The notes under the pieces: generated by a model
What the model was told of the DNA's origin: nothing
Database searches by the model: none
What the model saw: the letters and a program-made list of their open reading frames with translations, nothing else
Translations under genes and position numbers: made by a program
Shown here: positions 32,358 through 42,223 of the stretch, one piece after another
Position numbering within the stretch: position 1 is the stretch's first letter
Layout: each line of letters begins with the position of its first letter
DNA from: Occultella gossypii
GTDB taxonomy: Bacteria > Actinomycetota > Actinomycetes > Actinomycetales > Beutenbergiaceae
Reading direction: 5' to 3'
Length of the DNA: 64,000 nt
Assembly: GCF_019947135.1 (NCBI RefSeq)
Contig: NZ_JAGSHT010000016.1
Span: forward strand, 1-64,000

Positions 32358-34013
32358 TCAGCCCTTCGACGCGGCGTCGCGCAGGTCCTTCAGCTCGTGC
32401 ATGATCGTCTGCTCCCGGCCGAAGGCGTCATGCAGCCGGGTGTAGAGCGCGAACAGCGCCTCGTACGCGGTCACCGAAGCCGGGTCCGGCGTGAACACCT
32501 GGTCCGCACGTCGTCCCATCACGGCGGCGGCCGCGCGCACGTCCGGGAACACCCCGGCGGCCACGGCGGCGTGGATCCCTGAGCCGAGGGCACCGGCCTG
32601 GCTGCTGCCCACCACGGCGAGCGGGCGGCCGAGCACGTCGGCGTAGACCTGCATCAGGAACCTGTTCCGGATCAGCCCACCGGCCGCGACGATCTCGGTG
32701 ACGGCGACGCCGGCGCGCTCGAACGACTCCACGATGGTGCGCGCGCCGAACGCGGTGGCCTCGACCAGGGCGCGGTAGGTGTCCTCGGGCCGGGTCGCGA
32801 GGGTCTGGCCGAGGACCAGCCCGGACAGGCGCGGGTCGACCAGGACCGACCGGTTCCCGTTGTGCCAGTCGAGCGCGATCAGCCCGTGCGCACCGACGGC
32901 CTGGTCGGCGGCCAGCCCACTGAGCAGGTCGTGCAGGCCGATTCCCTGGGCCCGTGCTCGCTCGTGGTACTCCGGCGGGACGCAGGTCTCGACGAACCAC
33001 GCGAAGATGTCGCCGACGCCGGACTGTCCGGCCTCGTACCCCCACAGGCCCGCCACGATGCCGCCGTCCACCGCGCCGAACATGCCCGGCACCTCGTGGA
33101 ACTCCTCGGCGGAGACGATGAAGCAGGTCGACGTGCCCAGGATCATGGTCAGCTGGCCCGGTTCCACGGCCGCCGCGGCCGGCGCGGTGACATGGGCATC
33201 GATGTTGCCGACCGCGACGGCGATGCCCGACGTCAGTCCGGTGAGCTCGGCGCCACGTGCACTCAGCACCCCGGCCCGCGCCCCGAGCGGCGCCATCGTG
33301 GACGCGGTCAGCTTCGCCAGTGCCTCCGGCCCGCTCGGGAAGCCCGCCGCCTCCAGGAACTCCGCGCTGGGGTGGGCGCCGTCCTGGCGCAGGCTCTTGT
33401 AGCCGGCGGCCGCTGCCGAGCGCACGTGCTCGCCGGTGAGCTGCCAGACGATCCAGTCCAGCGCCTCCACGAAATGCGCGGTGCGCGCATACACTTCCGG
33501 ATCCGCCTCGGCGACCTCGAGGAGCTTCGGCACGGCCAGCTCCACGGACAGGGTGCCGCCGTACCGGGCCAGCCAGGGCTCGCCGCGCTGCTGGGCGGCG
33601 TCGACGAGCCGGCGGGTCTGTGCGTGGGCACCGTGGTGCTTCCAGAGCTTGGCGTACGCGTGCGGCCGTCCGGCCAGGTCCCCGAGCTCGCACAGCGGGG
33701 TGCCGTCGGAGGTGGTCGGGATGACCGTCGCGGAGGTCACGTCGAGCCCCAGCCCCACCACGGATCCGGGGTCGACGCCGGCGCCGGCGAGTGCGCGGGG
33801 GACGGCGTCGGCGAGCACCCGCAGGTAGTCGGCCGGCACCTGCAGCGCGGTGTCCGGCGGGAGCCGGACGCCGTCCAGGTCCGACTCGAGCACTCCGTGC
33901 GGGTAGTCGACGACGTGCGCGCCGAGCTCGGCCCCGTCGGCCGTGCGGATCACGCTGGCCCGCCCGGACAGGGTGCCGAAGTCGATCCCGATCACGTAGG
34001 ACTTGTCCTCCAT
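32358..34013 (-). CDS. araB: L-ribulokinase (FGGY family)
   Basis: This 551-residue FGGY sugar kinase has the N-terminal phosphate-binding motif GIDFGTLSGRA, specific to AraB-type ribulokinases. It also has LDVTSATVIP, LDWIVWQLTGE, LDWHNGNRSVLVDPRLSG, and the C-terminal AAGGLIRNRFLMQ for ATP binding. It would phosphorylate L-ribulose or a related ketopentose or pentitol to the 5-phosphate. It is the last gene of a five-gene operon and starts nine bases after the AraM gene ends. No araA or araD gene is in the window, so the natural substrate may not be plain arabinose. Confidence 0.9.
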   Translation of the reverse strand: MEDKSYVIGIDFGTLSGRASVIRTADGAELGAHVVDYPHGVLESDLDGVRLPPDTALQVPADYLRVLADAVPRALAGAGVDPGSVVGLGLDVTSATVIPTTSDGTPLCELGDLAGRPHAYAKLWKHHGAHAQTRRLVDAAQQRGEPWLARYGGTLSVELAVPKLLEVAEADPEVYARTAHFVEALDWIVWQLTGEHVRSAAAAGYKSLRQDGAHPSAEFLEAAGFPSGPEALAKLTASTMAPLGARAGVLSARGAELTGLTSGIAVAVGNIDAHVTAPAAAAVEPGQLTMILGTSTCFIVSAEEFHEVPGMFGAVDGGIVAGLWGYEAGQSGVGDIFAWFVETCVPPEYHERARAQGIGLHDLLSGLAADQAVGAHGLIALDWHNGNRSVLVDPRLSGLVLGQTLATRPEDTYRALVEATAFGARTIVESFERAGVAVTEIVAAGGLIRNRFLMQVYADVLGRPLAVVGSSQAGALGSGIHAAVAAGVFPDVRAAAAVMGRRADQVFTPDPASVTAYEALFALYTRLHDAFGREQTIMHELKDLRDAASKG

Positions 34014-34022
34014 CGTGTGTCC

Positions 34023-35435
34023 TCACTCTCCCGTCGTGGTGGCCTCGCGGCCCCAGTGGCCGTCTGGTTCGAACAGCCGGTCCACCACCGGCCCGAGACG
34101 TCCGGTCTCGGTGAGCAGGTCCAGGACCGTGTACCGGTCGCGGATCATCTGGGCCCGTCGATACGTGGCCCGGAACGTCCCAGGGCTGAGCCCGATCTGC
34201 GCCGGGTGGGACACGGCACCGACCTCGTCCAGCAGCCGGGCCAGGTCCGCCGCGGGCAGGAGTTGGGCCCGGCAGCGCTCGACGATCACGGGCCACCGGT
34301 CCCGCAGCCGGGTGAGCCGCTCCCGGAGCTCGTCCGACGTGACGTACTTCTTCAGGACCGCCGCCAGGGCCGGTGTGAGCAGGGGCTCGGTGAAGTCGGC
34401 CCGGACCCGGTCGGCCATCGCCTCGCGGGAGGGCCAGCGGGCCACGCACTCGTCGACGTCGAGCGTGGTCAGGTCCTCCTCGAGCACCCGCTCGTACAGT
34501 GCCGCGATCGAGACGGCCCCGAGGCCGACTTTGAAGCCGTGCGACAGCGGCGGGTCGTCGTCGGCACCGAGGCCCTCCATCTCCCACAGGTGCGAGAAGT
34601 GGTGCCCGGCGCCCGACGCCGGCCGGGACGACTTGTGGACCTGCATCGCGAGACCGGACATCAGCAACCCCTCGACCAGCCCGGTGAGCGCCGCCTCGTC
34701 CCCGCCCCGGATCCGTGCGGCCGGTCCCAGCGCCTCCCGCAACGGCCCCTGCACGAGCGTCCAGACGTGCTCGTCGATCGGCTCGATGCCGAGCTCGTCC
34801 GCGAGGATCCAGTCGGCGCCGGCGGGGATCTTCTCGATCAGGTCGCCGTACCCGTACGCGCTCATCCGGGCCGGCGCGCCCGCCATCACACTCAGGTCCG
34901 CGACCACGCCGCGGGGCGCCGGGCCCGCCAGGGTCTGCTTGAACGCGTCCTTGGTGATCGCCGAACCGAACGCCGTGTAGCCGTCCATCGACGCCGCCGT
35001 GCCCACGCAGGCGTAGGGCCGGTCGAGTTCGGCGCTGGCCCGCTTGGTCACGTCGTTCAACGTCCCCGACCCGACCGCCACGGCGACGGCGTCGAGCGGC
35101 TCGAGCGCGATCCGCAACCTGGTCACCGTGTCGTAGTCGGCGTGCACCACTGGCCGTCCGGCGAGGAGCACCGGGGCGAGCACCTCGACGCCCGCCCCGG
35201 TGAGCGCGGCGGTGACCGCGGCTCCGGCCACCGCCCAGGTGTGCTCGTCGGCCACGACGACCGCGGCCCGGCCCGGGAACAGCCCGGCGAACATCGCGCC
35301 GGTCTGGCTCACGGCACCGGGTCCGAAGCGCAGGTCCCGGGTGTCGGTCGCATCCCGCATCGCGGCCGCCAGGCGGGCGGCCGCGGGTGCGCTGGTCGCG
35401 GGGGTACTTGCTGGCGCGGGGGCGCGCTCGGGCAC
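34023..35435 (-). CDS. araM: Glycerol-1-phosphate dehydrogenase-like protein (AraM family)
   Basis: This 470-residue iron-alcohol-dehydrogenase-fold protein has nucleotide-binding VAVAVGSGTLNDVTK, VGTAASMDGYTA, and the metal-ligand regions AYGYGDLIEKIPAGADW, AGHHFSHLWEM and LSHGFKVGLG. AraM of Bacillus subtilis lies in the arabinose operon and reduces dihydroxyacetone phosphate to sn-glycerol-1-phosphate. Here it sits directly before araB. GTG 35435 is chosen since AGGA precedes it at six bases. This leaves an Ala/Pro-rich N-terminal extension of about 25 residues. The substrate may be a phosphorylated polyol. Confidence 0.85.
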   Translation of the reverse strand: MPERAPAPASTPATSAPAAARLAAAMRDATDTRDLRFGPGAVSQTGAMFAGLFPGRAAVVVADEHTWAVAGAAVTAALTGAGVEVLAPVLLAGRPVVHADYDTVTRLRIALEPLDAVAVAVGSGTLNDVTKRASAELDRPYACVGTAASMDGYTAFGSAITKDAFKQTLAGPAPRGVVADLSVMAGAPARMSAYGYGDLIEKIPAGADWILADELGIEPIDEHVWTLVQGPLREALGPAARIRGGDEAALTGLVEGLLMSGLAMQVHKSSRPASGAGHHFSHLWEMEGLGADDDPPLSHGFKVGLGAVSIAALYERVLEEDLTTLDVDECVARWPSREAMADRVRADFTEPLLTPALAAVLKKYVTSDELRERLTRLRDRWPVIVERCRAQLLPAADLARLLDEVGAVSHPAQIGLSPGTFRATYRRAQMIRDRYTVLDLLTETGRLGPVVDRLFEPDGHWGREATTTGE

Positions 35436-35476
35436 GGTGGTCCTATCCGGCCCTGCGGGCGATCCCGCCCCGGGCC

Positions 35477-37024
35477 TCACTCGGTGATGACGACGTCGGC
35501 GTAGCTGGTGCGCCCGCCCGGGTCGATCGTGACACCTTCGACGCGCTCGGAGTAGGCCGACGTGCTGGTCATGTCCATCGGGAAGATCCCGACGGCGTCG
35601 TCCCAGATGATCTGCGCCGCCTGTGCGTACAGGTCGGCCCGGACATCCTGGTCGAGGCTGGCCTTCGCCTCGTTGAGGAGGGCGTCCAGCTCCGGGTTGC
35701 AGTAGCCCATCCGGTTCGCCTCGCACAGGTACAGCCGCCCGAGCGTGTAGTCGGCGTCCCCGGTCGCGACGGTGTTGCCCTGGAGGTTCATGTCCCAGTT
35801 GAGGTTGTTGAGGTCCTCGAGCCAGACAGCCCGCTCCTTCGCCTGCGGCTCGACGGTGACGCCGATCTCCGCCCACGCCGAGATGAACGCCTGGGCCAGG
35901 CTCCTGCTGCCCTCACCGCCGGCGTCGGACCACTGCAAGGAGGTGGAGAACCCGTCCGGGTAGCCCGCCTCGGCGAGCAGGTCCCGGGCCAGGTCCGGGT
36001 CGTAGCCGTAGGGCTCGAGCTGCGGGGCACCGAACACGGGCTGCGGGATCGGCGCCTGGGCCACCGTGGCCTGCGTGCCGAACAGGTCGGAGACGATCTG
36101 CTCGATGTCGACGGCGTGCCACATCGCCTGCCGGACCCGGGGGTCGGTGAAGGGCTCACGGGAGGAGTTGAACCACAGCAGCTGGTAGGTGAAGCTCGGC
36201 ACCTCGTCGTAGACGATGCCGTCCATGCCCTGGAGCTCGGGCACGGAGTCCGCCCCGATTCCGGTCATCAGGTCGACCTCACCGGTGGACAGTGCCGAGA
36301 TCCGGGCCGCCTCCTCCGGGATGTTCGTGAACGTGAGCGTGTCCAGCGTGGGCAGGGCAGCACCCCAGTAGTCGTCGTCGCGGGTGAGGGTGAGCCGCTC
36401 GTCCGGCAGGTACTCCGAGACCGTGAACTGGCCGCTGCCCACCGGGGCCCGCCAGTAGTCCTCGGAGTCCATCGCCGCGGCTTGGCCGACGAACACCAGC
36501 GACATCGTGTTCAGCATCGTGCCAAGGGGCTGGCTCGTGGTCAGCGTGAGGGTGGCCTCGTCGGTCGCCTCGATGGTCTCCACGAGCGCGAACAGGGGTG
36601 CCATCGAGCCGCCGATGTCCACGAGCCGCTGGACCGAGGCGCGGGCGTCTTCGGCCGTGACCGGGCTGCCGTCGGAGAACGTGGCGTCCGGGTTCATGTG
36701 GAACACCCAGGTGGTCTCGTCCGGGTTCTCCCAGGAGCTCGCGAGCAACGGTGCGAAGCCGTCTCCGTCCCGGGCCACCAGCGTCTCCATCACGTGCTGG
36801 ATCGGGCCGATGACGGCGGCCTCCGCGGACCACTGGTGCGGGTCGAGCGCGACCGGGAACGTGCCGGGAGCGACGGTGAGGGTCTGCTCCGCCGTCGGTG
36901 CGCCGCCCTCGCTGCCATCGCCGCCGTCGTCACCACCACCGGCGGAGCAGGCGGCGAGACTCAGACCGGTGGCGACGGCGGCGGCGCCGGCGAGCAGGCG
37001 GTTGAACCGCGTGCGAGTGAACAT
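35477..37024 (-). CDS. Family 5 extracellular solute-binding lipoprotein (DppA/OppA-like)
   Basis: This is a 515-residue lipoprotein. Its signal ends in lipobox LAAC, followed by a Gly/Asp-rich tether. It then has family 5 features such as HVMETLVARDGDGFAPLLA, TFSDGSPVTAEDARAS, the closing VRQAMWHAVD, and YDPDLARDLLAEAGYPDG. It would bind an oligopeptide, oligosaccharide or other solute outside the membrane and deliver it to DppBCDF-type permeases. No permease is beside it; the matching ones are at 42311-46188. The start ATG 37024 follows AAAGGGG. Confidence 0.9.
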   Translation of the reverse strand: MFTRTRFNRLLAGAAAVATGLSLAACSAGGGDDGGDGSEGGAPTAEQTLTVAPGTFPVALDPHQWSAEAAVIGPIQHVMETLVARDGDGFAPLLASSWENPDETTWVFHMNPDATFSDGSPVTAEDARASVQRLVDIGGSMAPLFALVETIEATDEATLTLTTSQPLGTMLNTMSLVFVGQAAAMDSEDYWRAPVGSGQFTVSEYLPDERLTLTRDDDYWGAALPTLDTLTFTNIPEEAARISALSTGEVDLMTGIGADSVPELQGMDGIVYDEVPSFTYQLLWFNSSREPFTDPRVRQAMWHAVDIEQIVSDLFGTQATVAQAPIPQPVFGAPQLEPYGYDPDLARDLLAEAGYPDGFSTSLQWSDAGGEGSRSLAQAFISAWAEIGVTVEPQAKERAVWLEDLNNLNWDMNLQGNTVATGDADYTLGRLYLCEANRMGYCNPELDALLNEAKASLDQDVRADLYAQAAQIIWDDAVGIFPMDMTSTSAYSERVEGVTIDPGGRTSYADVVITE

Positions 37025-37102
37025 GATGGGCCCCTTTCTGCGGGCTCGATGAGGACGTGTTCAGGGTTCTGGCGACGGCGACCGTGCCGTCGTCCGATGG
37101 CG

Positions 37103-37879
37103 TCAGGTCACGGCACCCTGGGTGAAGGTCGCCGTGACCGGTTTGTGGTCGCTCGGGGCGACTCCGTCGAGGAAGTAGTCGACGACCTCGGCGGTGCGGG
37201 GCCGCAGGGCCCCGTTGAAGAACAGCCAGTCGAGTGCCTTCTCCACGACCTGGACACCCTCCCAGCGCATCGGCTTGTCCAGCCGTGGGGTGACCGGATG
37301 CGTGATCGGGCTGGTCCGGCCGAGGGTGCCGAACGGCTCCCGGAAGCCGCCGTCGTAGAACGCCCACAGCGGGCGGGCGTAGTCGTTGATGTCGATGCAC
37401 AGGATCACCGGGTCTCCCCCGGCGAGCCGGTTCAGCTCCCGCGCCGCGGATCGGGCCTGCTCGGTACGGGGGCTGCGTTCGGTGCGCACCTCCTCGGCGT
37501 TGCCCGGGAAGGTCAGGTGCGCCGACGCGAGGACCACTGGCGCCAGGCCGGGCGCCTCGACGTGGCGCAGCCGCACCCAGGACAGGCCCCGGCCGGGTGT
37601 GGGCATCCCGATGTCGGCGAGGCCGTGGTCGACCTCGGCGAACAGCTCGCGGTCCCACCACAGGTTCGCGTGCTCTTGCCAGCCCGGTGCGTCGTCGACG
37701 ACCCGGGCGTGCCCCGGCAGCGCGGCGTCGATGAGGTCGACGGCGGCCGGGCTCAGCTCCTGGACGCCGAGCAGGTCCGGGCTCCGGCCGGTCAGGAGCC
37801 CGCTCAGCGCGGGGGTGCGACGGGGCAGATCCCAGTCGCCCCACAGGTTGTAGGTCATGGCCGTGAACGTGTGTCGCAT
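37103..37879 (-). CDS. Endonuclease/exonuclease/phosphatase-fold hydrolase
   Basis: This 258-residue protein has the EEP fold: MTYNLWGD at the start, LLGVQELSPA with the metal-binding glutamate, ASAHLTFPGN, ILCIDINDYARP (the D-x-N active-site pair), and APSDHKPVTATF with the final Asp-His. Families of this fold cleave DNA, inositol phosphates, sphingomyelin or other phosphodiesters. There is no signal peptide, so it acts in the cytoplasm. It starts eight bases after the histidine phosphatase gene, in the operon leading to AraM and AraB, which favours a small phosphoester substrate over DNA. Confidence 0.82.
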   Translation of the reverse strand: MRHTFTAMTYNLWGDWDLPRRTPALSGLLTGRSPDLLGVQELSPAAVDLIDAALPGHARVVDDAPGWQEHANLWWDRELFAEVDHGLADIGMPTPGRGLSWVRLRHVEAPGLAPVVLASAHLTFPGNAEEVRTERSPRTEQARSAARELNRLAGGDPVILCIDINDYARPLWAFYDGGFREPFGTLGRTSPITHPVTPRLDKPMRWEGVQVVEKALDWLFFNGALRPRTAEVVDYFLDGVAPSDHKPVTATFTQGAVT

Positions 37880-37887
37880 GGTCTGCC

Positions 37888-38619
37888 TCAGTCCGTGGGT
37901 GCGGCGCCGGCGCCGGCGCCGAGGTGGTGGGCGGAGTTGGCGCTGACGAGCCTGCCGGCGAGCACCGCGCCGTCGGTGCCGACCCAGTACTCGAGCTCGG
38001 TGAGCGAGCAGTTCCCGGCGCCTCGGACGGCCCGGTAGCCCGATGGCGGGAGTCCGACCGCGGCGACCGTCGCCATCCGGATCGGGCCACCGTGGCTGAA
38101 GGCGACGACGAGCCGCTCCCCTGCCGGGTCCTCCCGCGCCGTCTCGGCGGCGAGGTCGGCGATCACTGACTCCACGCGCGCGGACAGCTCGGCCATCCGC
38201 TCGCCGCCGCCCCGGGGCAGGTCCTGCCCGGCGCGGATCCTCTCGATCGTGTCGGCCTCGGCGCTCGCGACGTCGGCGATGAGCCGGCCGCTCCAGGTGC
38301 CGTTGTCCACCTCCCGCAACCGCGGGTCCAGGCGCAGCGCGACGGCGCCGGGGAGCATGTCGACATACGGCGCGGCCGTCTGGAGCACCCGCGGCAGGTC
38401 GCTGGCGAGCACGACGTCCGGCACCCGGTGGGCCCGGGCCAGGAAGCCGGCGGTGGTCACGGCCTGGTCCTTGCCACGAGCGGTCAGCCCGCCGCCGAGG
38501 TGGCCCTGGATCCGGCCCTCGCCGTTCCAGTCCGACTCGCCGTGCCGGACCAGCAGCACGCGCAGCCGAAGCGCATCCTGCTCCAGTAGCGGTTCGTCGA
38601 TCGCCCAGCCCGTGACCAC
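37888..38619 (-). CDS. Histidine phosphatase (phosphoglycerate-mutase-like)
   Basis: This 243-residue protein has the phosphohistidine motif VRHGESDWNGEGRIQG, the proton-donor region LDPRLREVDNGTWSG, and FSHGGPIRMA with the second histidine. The family mostly removes phosphate from sugars and small metabolites. The first gene of the operon, it starts at GTG 38619 with GGAAGGA upstream. It is divergent from the exported metallophosphatase at 38783, with 163 bp between them for two promoters. Confidence 0.85.
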   Translation of the reverse strand: MVTGWAIDEPLLEQDALRLRVLLVRHGESDWNGEGRIQGHLGGGLTARGKDQAVTTAGFLARAHRVPDVVLASDLPRVLQTAAPYVDMLPGAVALRLDPRLREVDNGTWSGRLIADVASAEADTIERIRAGQDLPRGGGERMAELSARVESVIADLAAETAREDPAGERLVVAFSHGGPIRMATVAAVGLPPSGYRAVRGAGNCSLTELEYWVGTDGAVLAGRLVSANSAHHLGAGAGAAPTD

Positions 38620-38782
38620 GCGTGTCCTTCCCGTGGGTGCCCGGTCGGGCCGCCCTCAACGTTCACGGTCCGGCACGGCCGGGTGTCGGCGCAAGGACGT
38701 TTCGCGGCCTGCAACACCGTTGCCCCACGCCCCGGACCGGGGCAGCGTCGCTACCGCGATCGTCGCCGAGAAGGGGCCCATC

Positions 38783-41700
38783 ATGCGTTCACCGACCCGT
38801 CCGATCCGCCGCGCCACCCTGGCCGCGGCCCTGACCATGACGCTGGCGGTGCCCCTCGGAGCCGCCGCCGAGCCAACCGGGTTCACTCCCGGACCCGGCT
38901 CCGGCGAACCGAGCGGCGTCCTGATCGAGGAGTTCTCGCTCGGCGGGCCCGCCGGCCCGAAGGACAGCATCCTCGAGCTCGCGAACCACAGCGAGGATCC
39001 GGTCCCGCTGGACGGCTGGCGGGTCTACCCGTGCGGGGCCTCCGGGAGCCGGGGCAGCCTGTGGGCGACGCTGCCGGACGTGACCCTCGCCCCGGGCGAG
39101 GTGTTCCTGCTCGCCAGTACCGGATCCCCGCACGCCGGCGACGCCGATGCCACCTTCGTCAGCGGCGGCGCCCAGGTCGCGACCGGGGCCTGGGTGGAGA
39201 GCGCCGGGTCCGTGGTGCAGGACCGGTTGTCCATCTCCCCCGCCTCCCGCGACTCCGCCTGCGGCCCCGGCCTGCCTGCGACGCTCGACGCGGCCGCGGA
39301 CGAGACCTATCAGCGGGTGGGCGCCACCGGCGACCCGGCGGCCGACTTCATCGCGGCGACCGCCACGCCCGGGGCGCCGAACGCCGTCGAACCGGCGCCC
39401 GGTCCGGTCGACTCCCCGGTGCTGGTGACCGAACTGGCCAACGGCGGGCCCGCCGGGCCGGCCGGTGAGCTCGTCGAGCTCGGGAACGTCTCCGCCGCAC
39501 CCGTGGATGTCACCGGGTGGGTCCTGTCCTTCTGCGCGGCGGACGGCTCGACGACCATCCCCGCGCCGGTGACGCTGCCCGCCGGCACCGTCCTCGGCGC
39601 GGGCGCCACCCTCGTGCTCGCCCCGGCCGGCGGCGACCTGCCCTATTCCGAACCCCGGCTCCCGCCCGAGGGCGCCGGCGTGATCCTGCGGGACGACAGC
39701 GGGGCCGTCCGGGACGGCGTCGGCATCTACGAGCAGGACGCCGAGTTCGCACCGGCGGTGGACAGCGCCTGCGTGCGCGGCACGGCCCTGCCGAACCGCC
39801 TCGACCTCGCCTCCGGACAGTCCTACCAGCGCGTGGCGAACACCGGTGACAACGCGGCCGACTTCGCCGTCGGCGACGCCGCGCCGGGCGACCTCGAGGC
39901 CGCCCCCCTGACCAGCGGGCTGCGCTTCGAGCCCGGCCTGGGGGTGCGGATCACCGAGGTGGCCCACACCCTCGACGCCGACTCCGACCCGGCGAGCTTC
40001 GTCGAGCTGACGAACACGACGACGGCGGCCGTCTCGATCGAGGGCTGGTCCGTCCAGCGCTGTGGGGTGGACGGGCGCCTGGAGTCCGACCCGTGGGTGG
40101 CACCGCTGTCCGGCACCCTCGAGCCCGGCGCGGCCATCGTCCTGGCGCAGGCCGGCAGCCCGTGGGCGAGCGCCGCCGCGGCGGTCTTCGACGCCCCGCT
40201 CACCGCCGCGGGCTACGGCCTGCTGGTGCGCGCCGCGGACGGCGCCGTGGTGGACCGGTTCGGGATGCTCCGGGACCGGTACAGCCCGTGCATCGACGGG
40301 GTCACCCTGGACGAGATCATCGCCTACTCCCTCGGTCTGAGCTACCAGCGGTTCGCCGACACCGGCGACAACCGCCGCGACTTCGTGCATGGCGAACGCA
40401 CCCCGGGGGTGTGGGCGCGGGACCTGCGGGCGGCGACCGACATCGAGGCCTCCCGGCTGGAACCTGTGACCGTGGCGCCGGACCCGCGGCCGCTCGCGGC
40501 CACCGACCTGACCGCCACGGAGGCGACCACCACGGCGGACCTGGGCGCCGCCGTCGGGCATACGAGCGGCGCGCAGGTGACGGCGACGTTCGCCGGCGGG
40601 ACCCAGGTCCAGGTGAACAGCGCGGCGAGCCGGGTGTTCTCCGGCACCAGCCCGCAGGCGCCGCCGGCCGAGCGGATCGGTACCGGCGAGACCCGGCACC
40701 GGCTGGCCGACCTCGCGGACCAGATCACCGTCACCGGTGTCGACGGCTACCCGTACCAGCGCTTCGAGCTGGTGCTGCCGGGCCGCGCCGAGGATGTGGC
40801 GGACGTGGCGTGGACCGGCTCCAGCCTCGGCGGCCACGAGCTGCAGATGTACGCATGGAACTTCACCACGTCGGCGTGGGACCTGCTCACCGTGGGCTCG
40901 GGTCGTGACGGCGGCACCTTCACCATGGTCGGCCGGATCGAGGAGGCCGTGCACCGGCTCGGCGCGCGCGTGGAGATCCTCGTCCAGGACGGCCCGGCGA
41001 CCACGCCCGCGTTCGACGTCGGGGCCGACGAGACTTTCGAGGACCCGGGCGACTACGACTTCTCGATCGGGTACATCCCCGACCCCCAGGAACTCACCTA
41101 CGGGTACCGGTGGGGCTATGCGAACGAGATCGCCTGGCTCGTCTCCAACGCCGACGCCCGCAAGATGGCCTACGTCTCGACCATCGGCGACGTGACCGAG
41201 TGGTGGATGTGGGGCACCCACCTGGAGAACCAGGCGCGGGAGCAGTTCGAGACCGCGCAGGCGTTCGGTGACTACCTCACCGACGCGGGCATCCCGAACG
41301 GGACGGTGCCGGGCAACCATGACAACAAGTGGGGCCGGGACAACGCCCTCTACAACGAGTACTTCGGGCCCGCGCAGATCGGCGGCACGCCCTGGTTCGG
41401 CGGCGCGATCGGGGCCGACGACGCGTCCAGCCACTACGACCTCTTCGAGGTCCAGGGCGCGCGGTTCCTCGCGCTGAACATCGGCTACCCGGGCTGGTTC
41501 AACCACGACGCCACGCTCGCCTGGGCGGCGCAGGTGATCGAGGACCATCAGGACCACAACGTGCTCATCTTCACCCACGACTACCTGCAGCGGGACGGCG
41601 AGCCGGGCGATGCCACGGACCGGTGGAACGCCGTCGGGTACCGGATCTGGGAGGACCTGGTGGTCCCGTACGCCAACGTCGCCTTCGTGATGGGCGGGCA

Positions 41701-42181
41701 CGTCAACGGGCAGGCCTACACGGTGGCCCGGGACGTCGGCGGGGTGCCCGGCCGGATCGTGCCGCAGATGCTCTCGAACTACCAGGGCTACCAGATCGTC
41801 GACGGCGAGAAGCGGGCCGACTTCCTGCGCCTGCTGCAGGTCGACATCGACTCCGGGACGATCTCGGTGAACACCTACTCGCCGTCCCTGGACGAGCACA
41901 ACTCGTGGCGGTACGCGTCCTCGCCGACGTGGACCCCGGAGCACGACGAGTTCCTCGCCCCGATCACGATCACGGGGACGGACCGGCAGGTGACGTCCAC
42001 CGGGCTGGTCCTGGCCCGGGACACCGCGGTCATCGGGACGGCGACCGGGGCCGACGGCGTCACCGCCACCTGGTCCGGCCTCACCCCGGGCGCGGCGTAC
42101 GTGTGGTGGGTGGCGAGCACGGACGCCGCCGGGGCCGAGACGGTCCTGTCCGAGCCGGCCGTGCTGCGCACGCGGGAGTGA
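38783..42181 (+). CDS. Secreted metallophosphatase with three lamin-tail-like domains
   Basis: This is a 1132-residue exported protein. It has a Sec signal (MRSPTRPIRRATLAAALTM, cleavage near residue 29). Three lamin-tail-like beta-sandwich repeats (about 45-185, 200-345, 385-550) follow. Each closes with an S/T-Y-Q-R-x-x-x-T-G-D motif and carries two cysteines in equivalent places. A jelly-roll-like stretch comes next, then the calcineurin-like phosphoesterase (about 760-1040) with YIPDPQ, IGDVTEW, PGNHDNKWG, FTHDYLQ and GGHVNGQAY. A fibronectin-like end (about 1060-1130) completes it. It probably cleaves phosphoesters at the cell surface. GAGAAGGGG precedes the ATG. It is divergent from the phosphatase-kinase operon. 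Confidence 0.85.
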   Translation: MRSPTRPIRRATLAAALTMTLAVPLGAAAEPTGFTPGPGSGEPSGVLIEEFSLGGPAGPKDSILELANHSEDPVPLDGWRVYPCGASGSRGSLWATLPDVTLAPGEVFLLASTGSPHAGDADATFVSGGAQVATGAWVESAGSVVQDRLSISPASRDSACGPGLPATLDAAADETYQRVGATGDPAADFIAATATPGAPNAVEPAPGPVDSPVLVTELANGGPAGPAGELVELGNVSAAPVDVTGWVLSFCAADGSTTIPAPVTLPAGTVLGAGATLVLAPAGGDLPYSEPRLPPEGAGVILRDDSGAVRDGVGIYEQDAEFAPAVDSACVRGTALPNRLDLASGQSYQRVANTGDNAADFAVGDAAPGDLEAAPLTSGLRFEPGLGVRITEVAHTLDADSDPASFVELTNTTTAAVSIEGWSVQRCGVDGRLESDPWVAPLSGTLEPGAAIVLAQAGSPWASAAAAVFDAPLTAAGYGLLVRAADGAVVDRFGMLRDRYSPCIDGVTLDEIIAYSLGLSYQRFADTGDNRRDFVHGERTPGVWARDLRAATDIEASRLEPVTVAPDPRPLAATDLTATEATTTADLGAAVGHTSGAQVTATFAGGTQVQVNSAASRVFSGTSPQAPPAERIGTGETRHRLADLADQITVTGVDGYPYQRFELVLPGRAEDVADVAWTGSSLGGHELQMYAWNFTTSAWDLLTVGSGRDGGTFTMVGRIEEAVHRLGARVEILVQDGPATTPAFDVGADETFEDPGDYDFSIGYIPDPQELTYGYRWGYANEIAWLVSNADARKMAYVSTIGDVTEWWMWGTHLENQAREQFETAQAFGDYLTDAGIPNGTVPGNHDNKWGRDNALYNEYFGPAQIGGTPWFGGAIGADDASSHYDLFEVQGARFLALNIGYPGWFNHDATLAWAAQVIEDHQDHNVLIFTHDYLQRDGEPGDATDRWNAVGYRIWEDLVVPYANVAFVMGGHVNGQAYTVARDVGGVPGRIVPQMLSNYQGYQIVDGEKRADFLRLLQVDIDSGTISVNTYSPSLDEHNSWRYASSPTWTPEHDEFLAPITITGTDRQVTSTGLVLARDTAVIGTATGADGVTATWSGLTPGAAYVWWVASTDAAGAETVLSEPAVLRTRE

Positions 42182-42186
42182 GCGCG

Positions 42187-42223
42187 CCGAAGGGGCGGGC
42201 GGCGCGGCCGCCCGCCCCTTCGG
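42187..42223 (+). terminator. Strong hairpin after the metallophosphatase gene
   Basis: CCGAAGGGGCGGGCGG (42187-42202) pairs perfectly over 16 bp with 42208-42223 around a five-base loop, six bases past the stop codon. Confidence 0.85.

Noticed and set aside
32428-34587. 719-residue open frame overlapping araB and araM
   Set aside because: Arg/Gly/Pro-rich low-complexity translation in the wrong frame of two well-supported genes.
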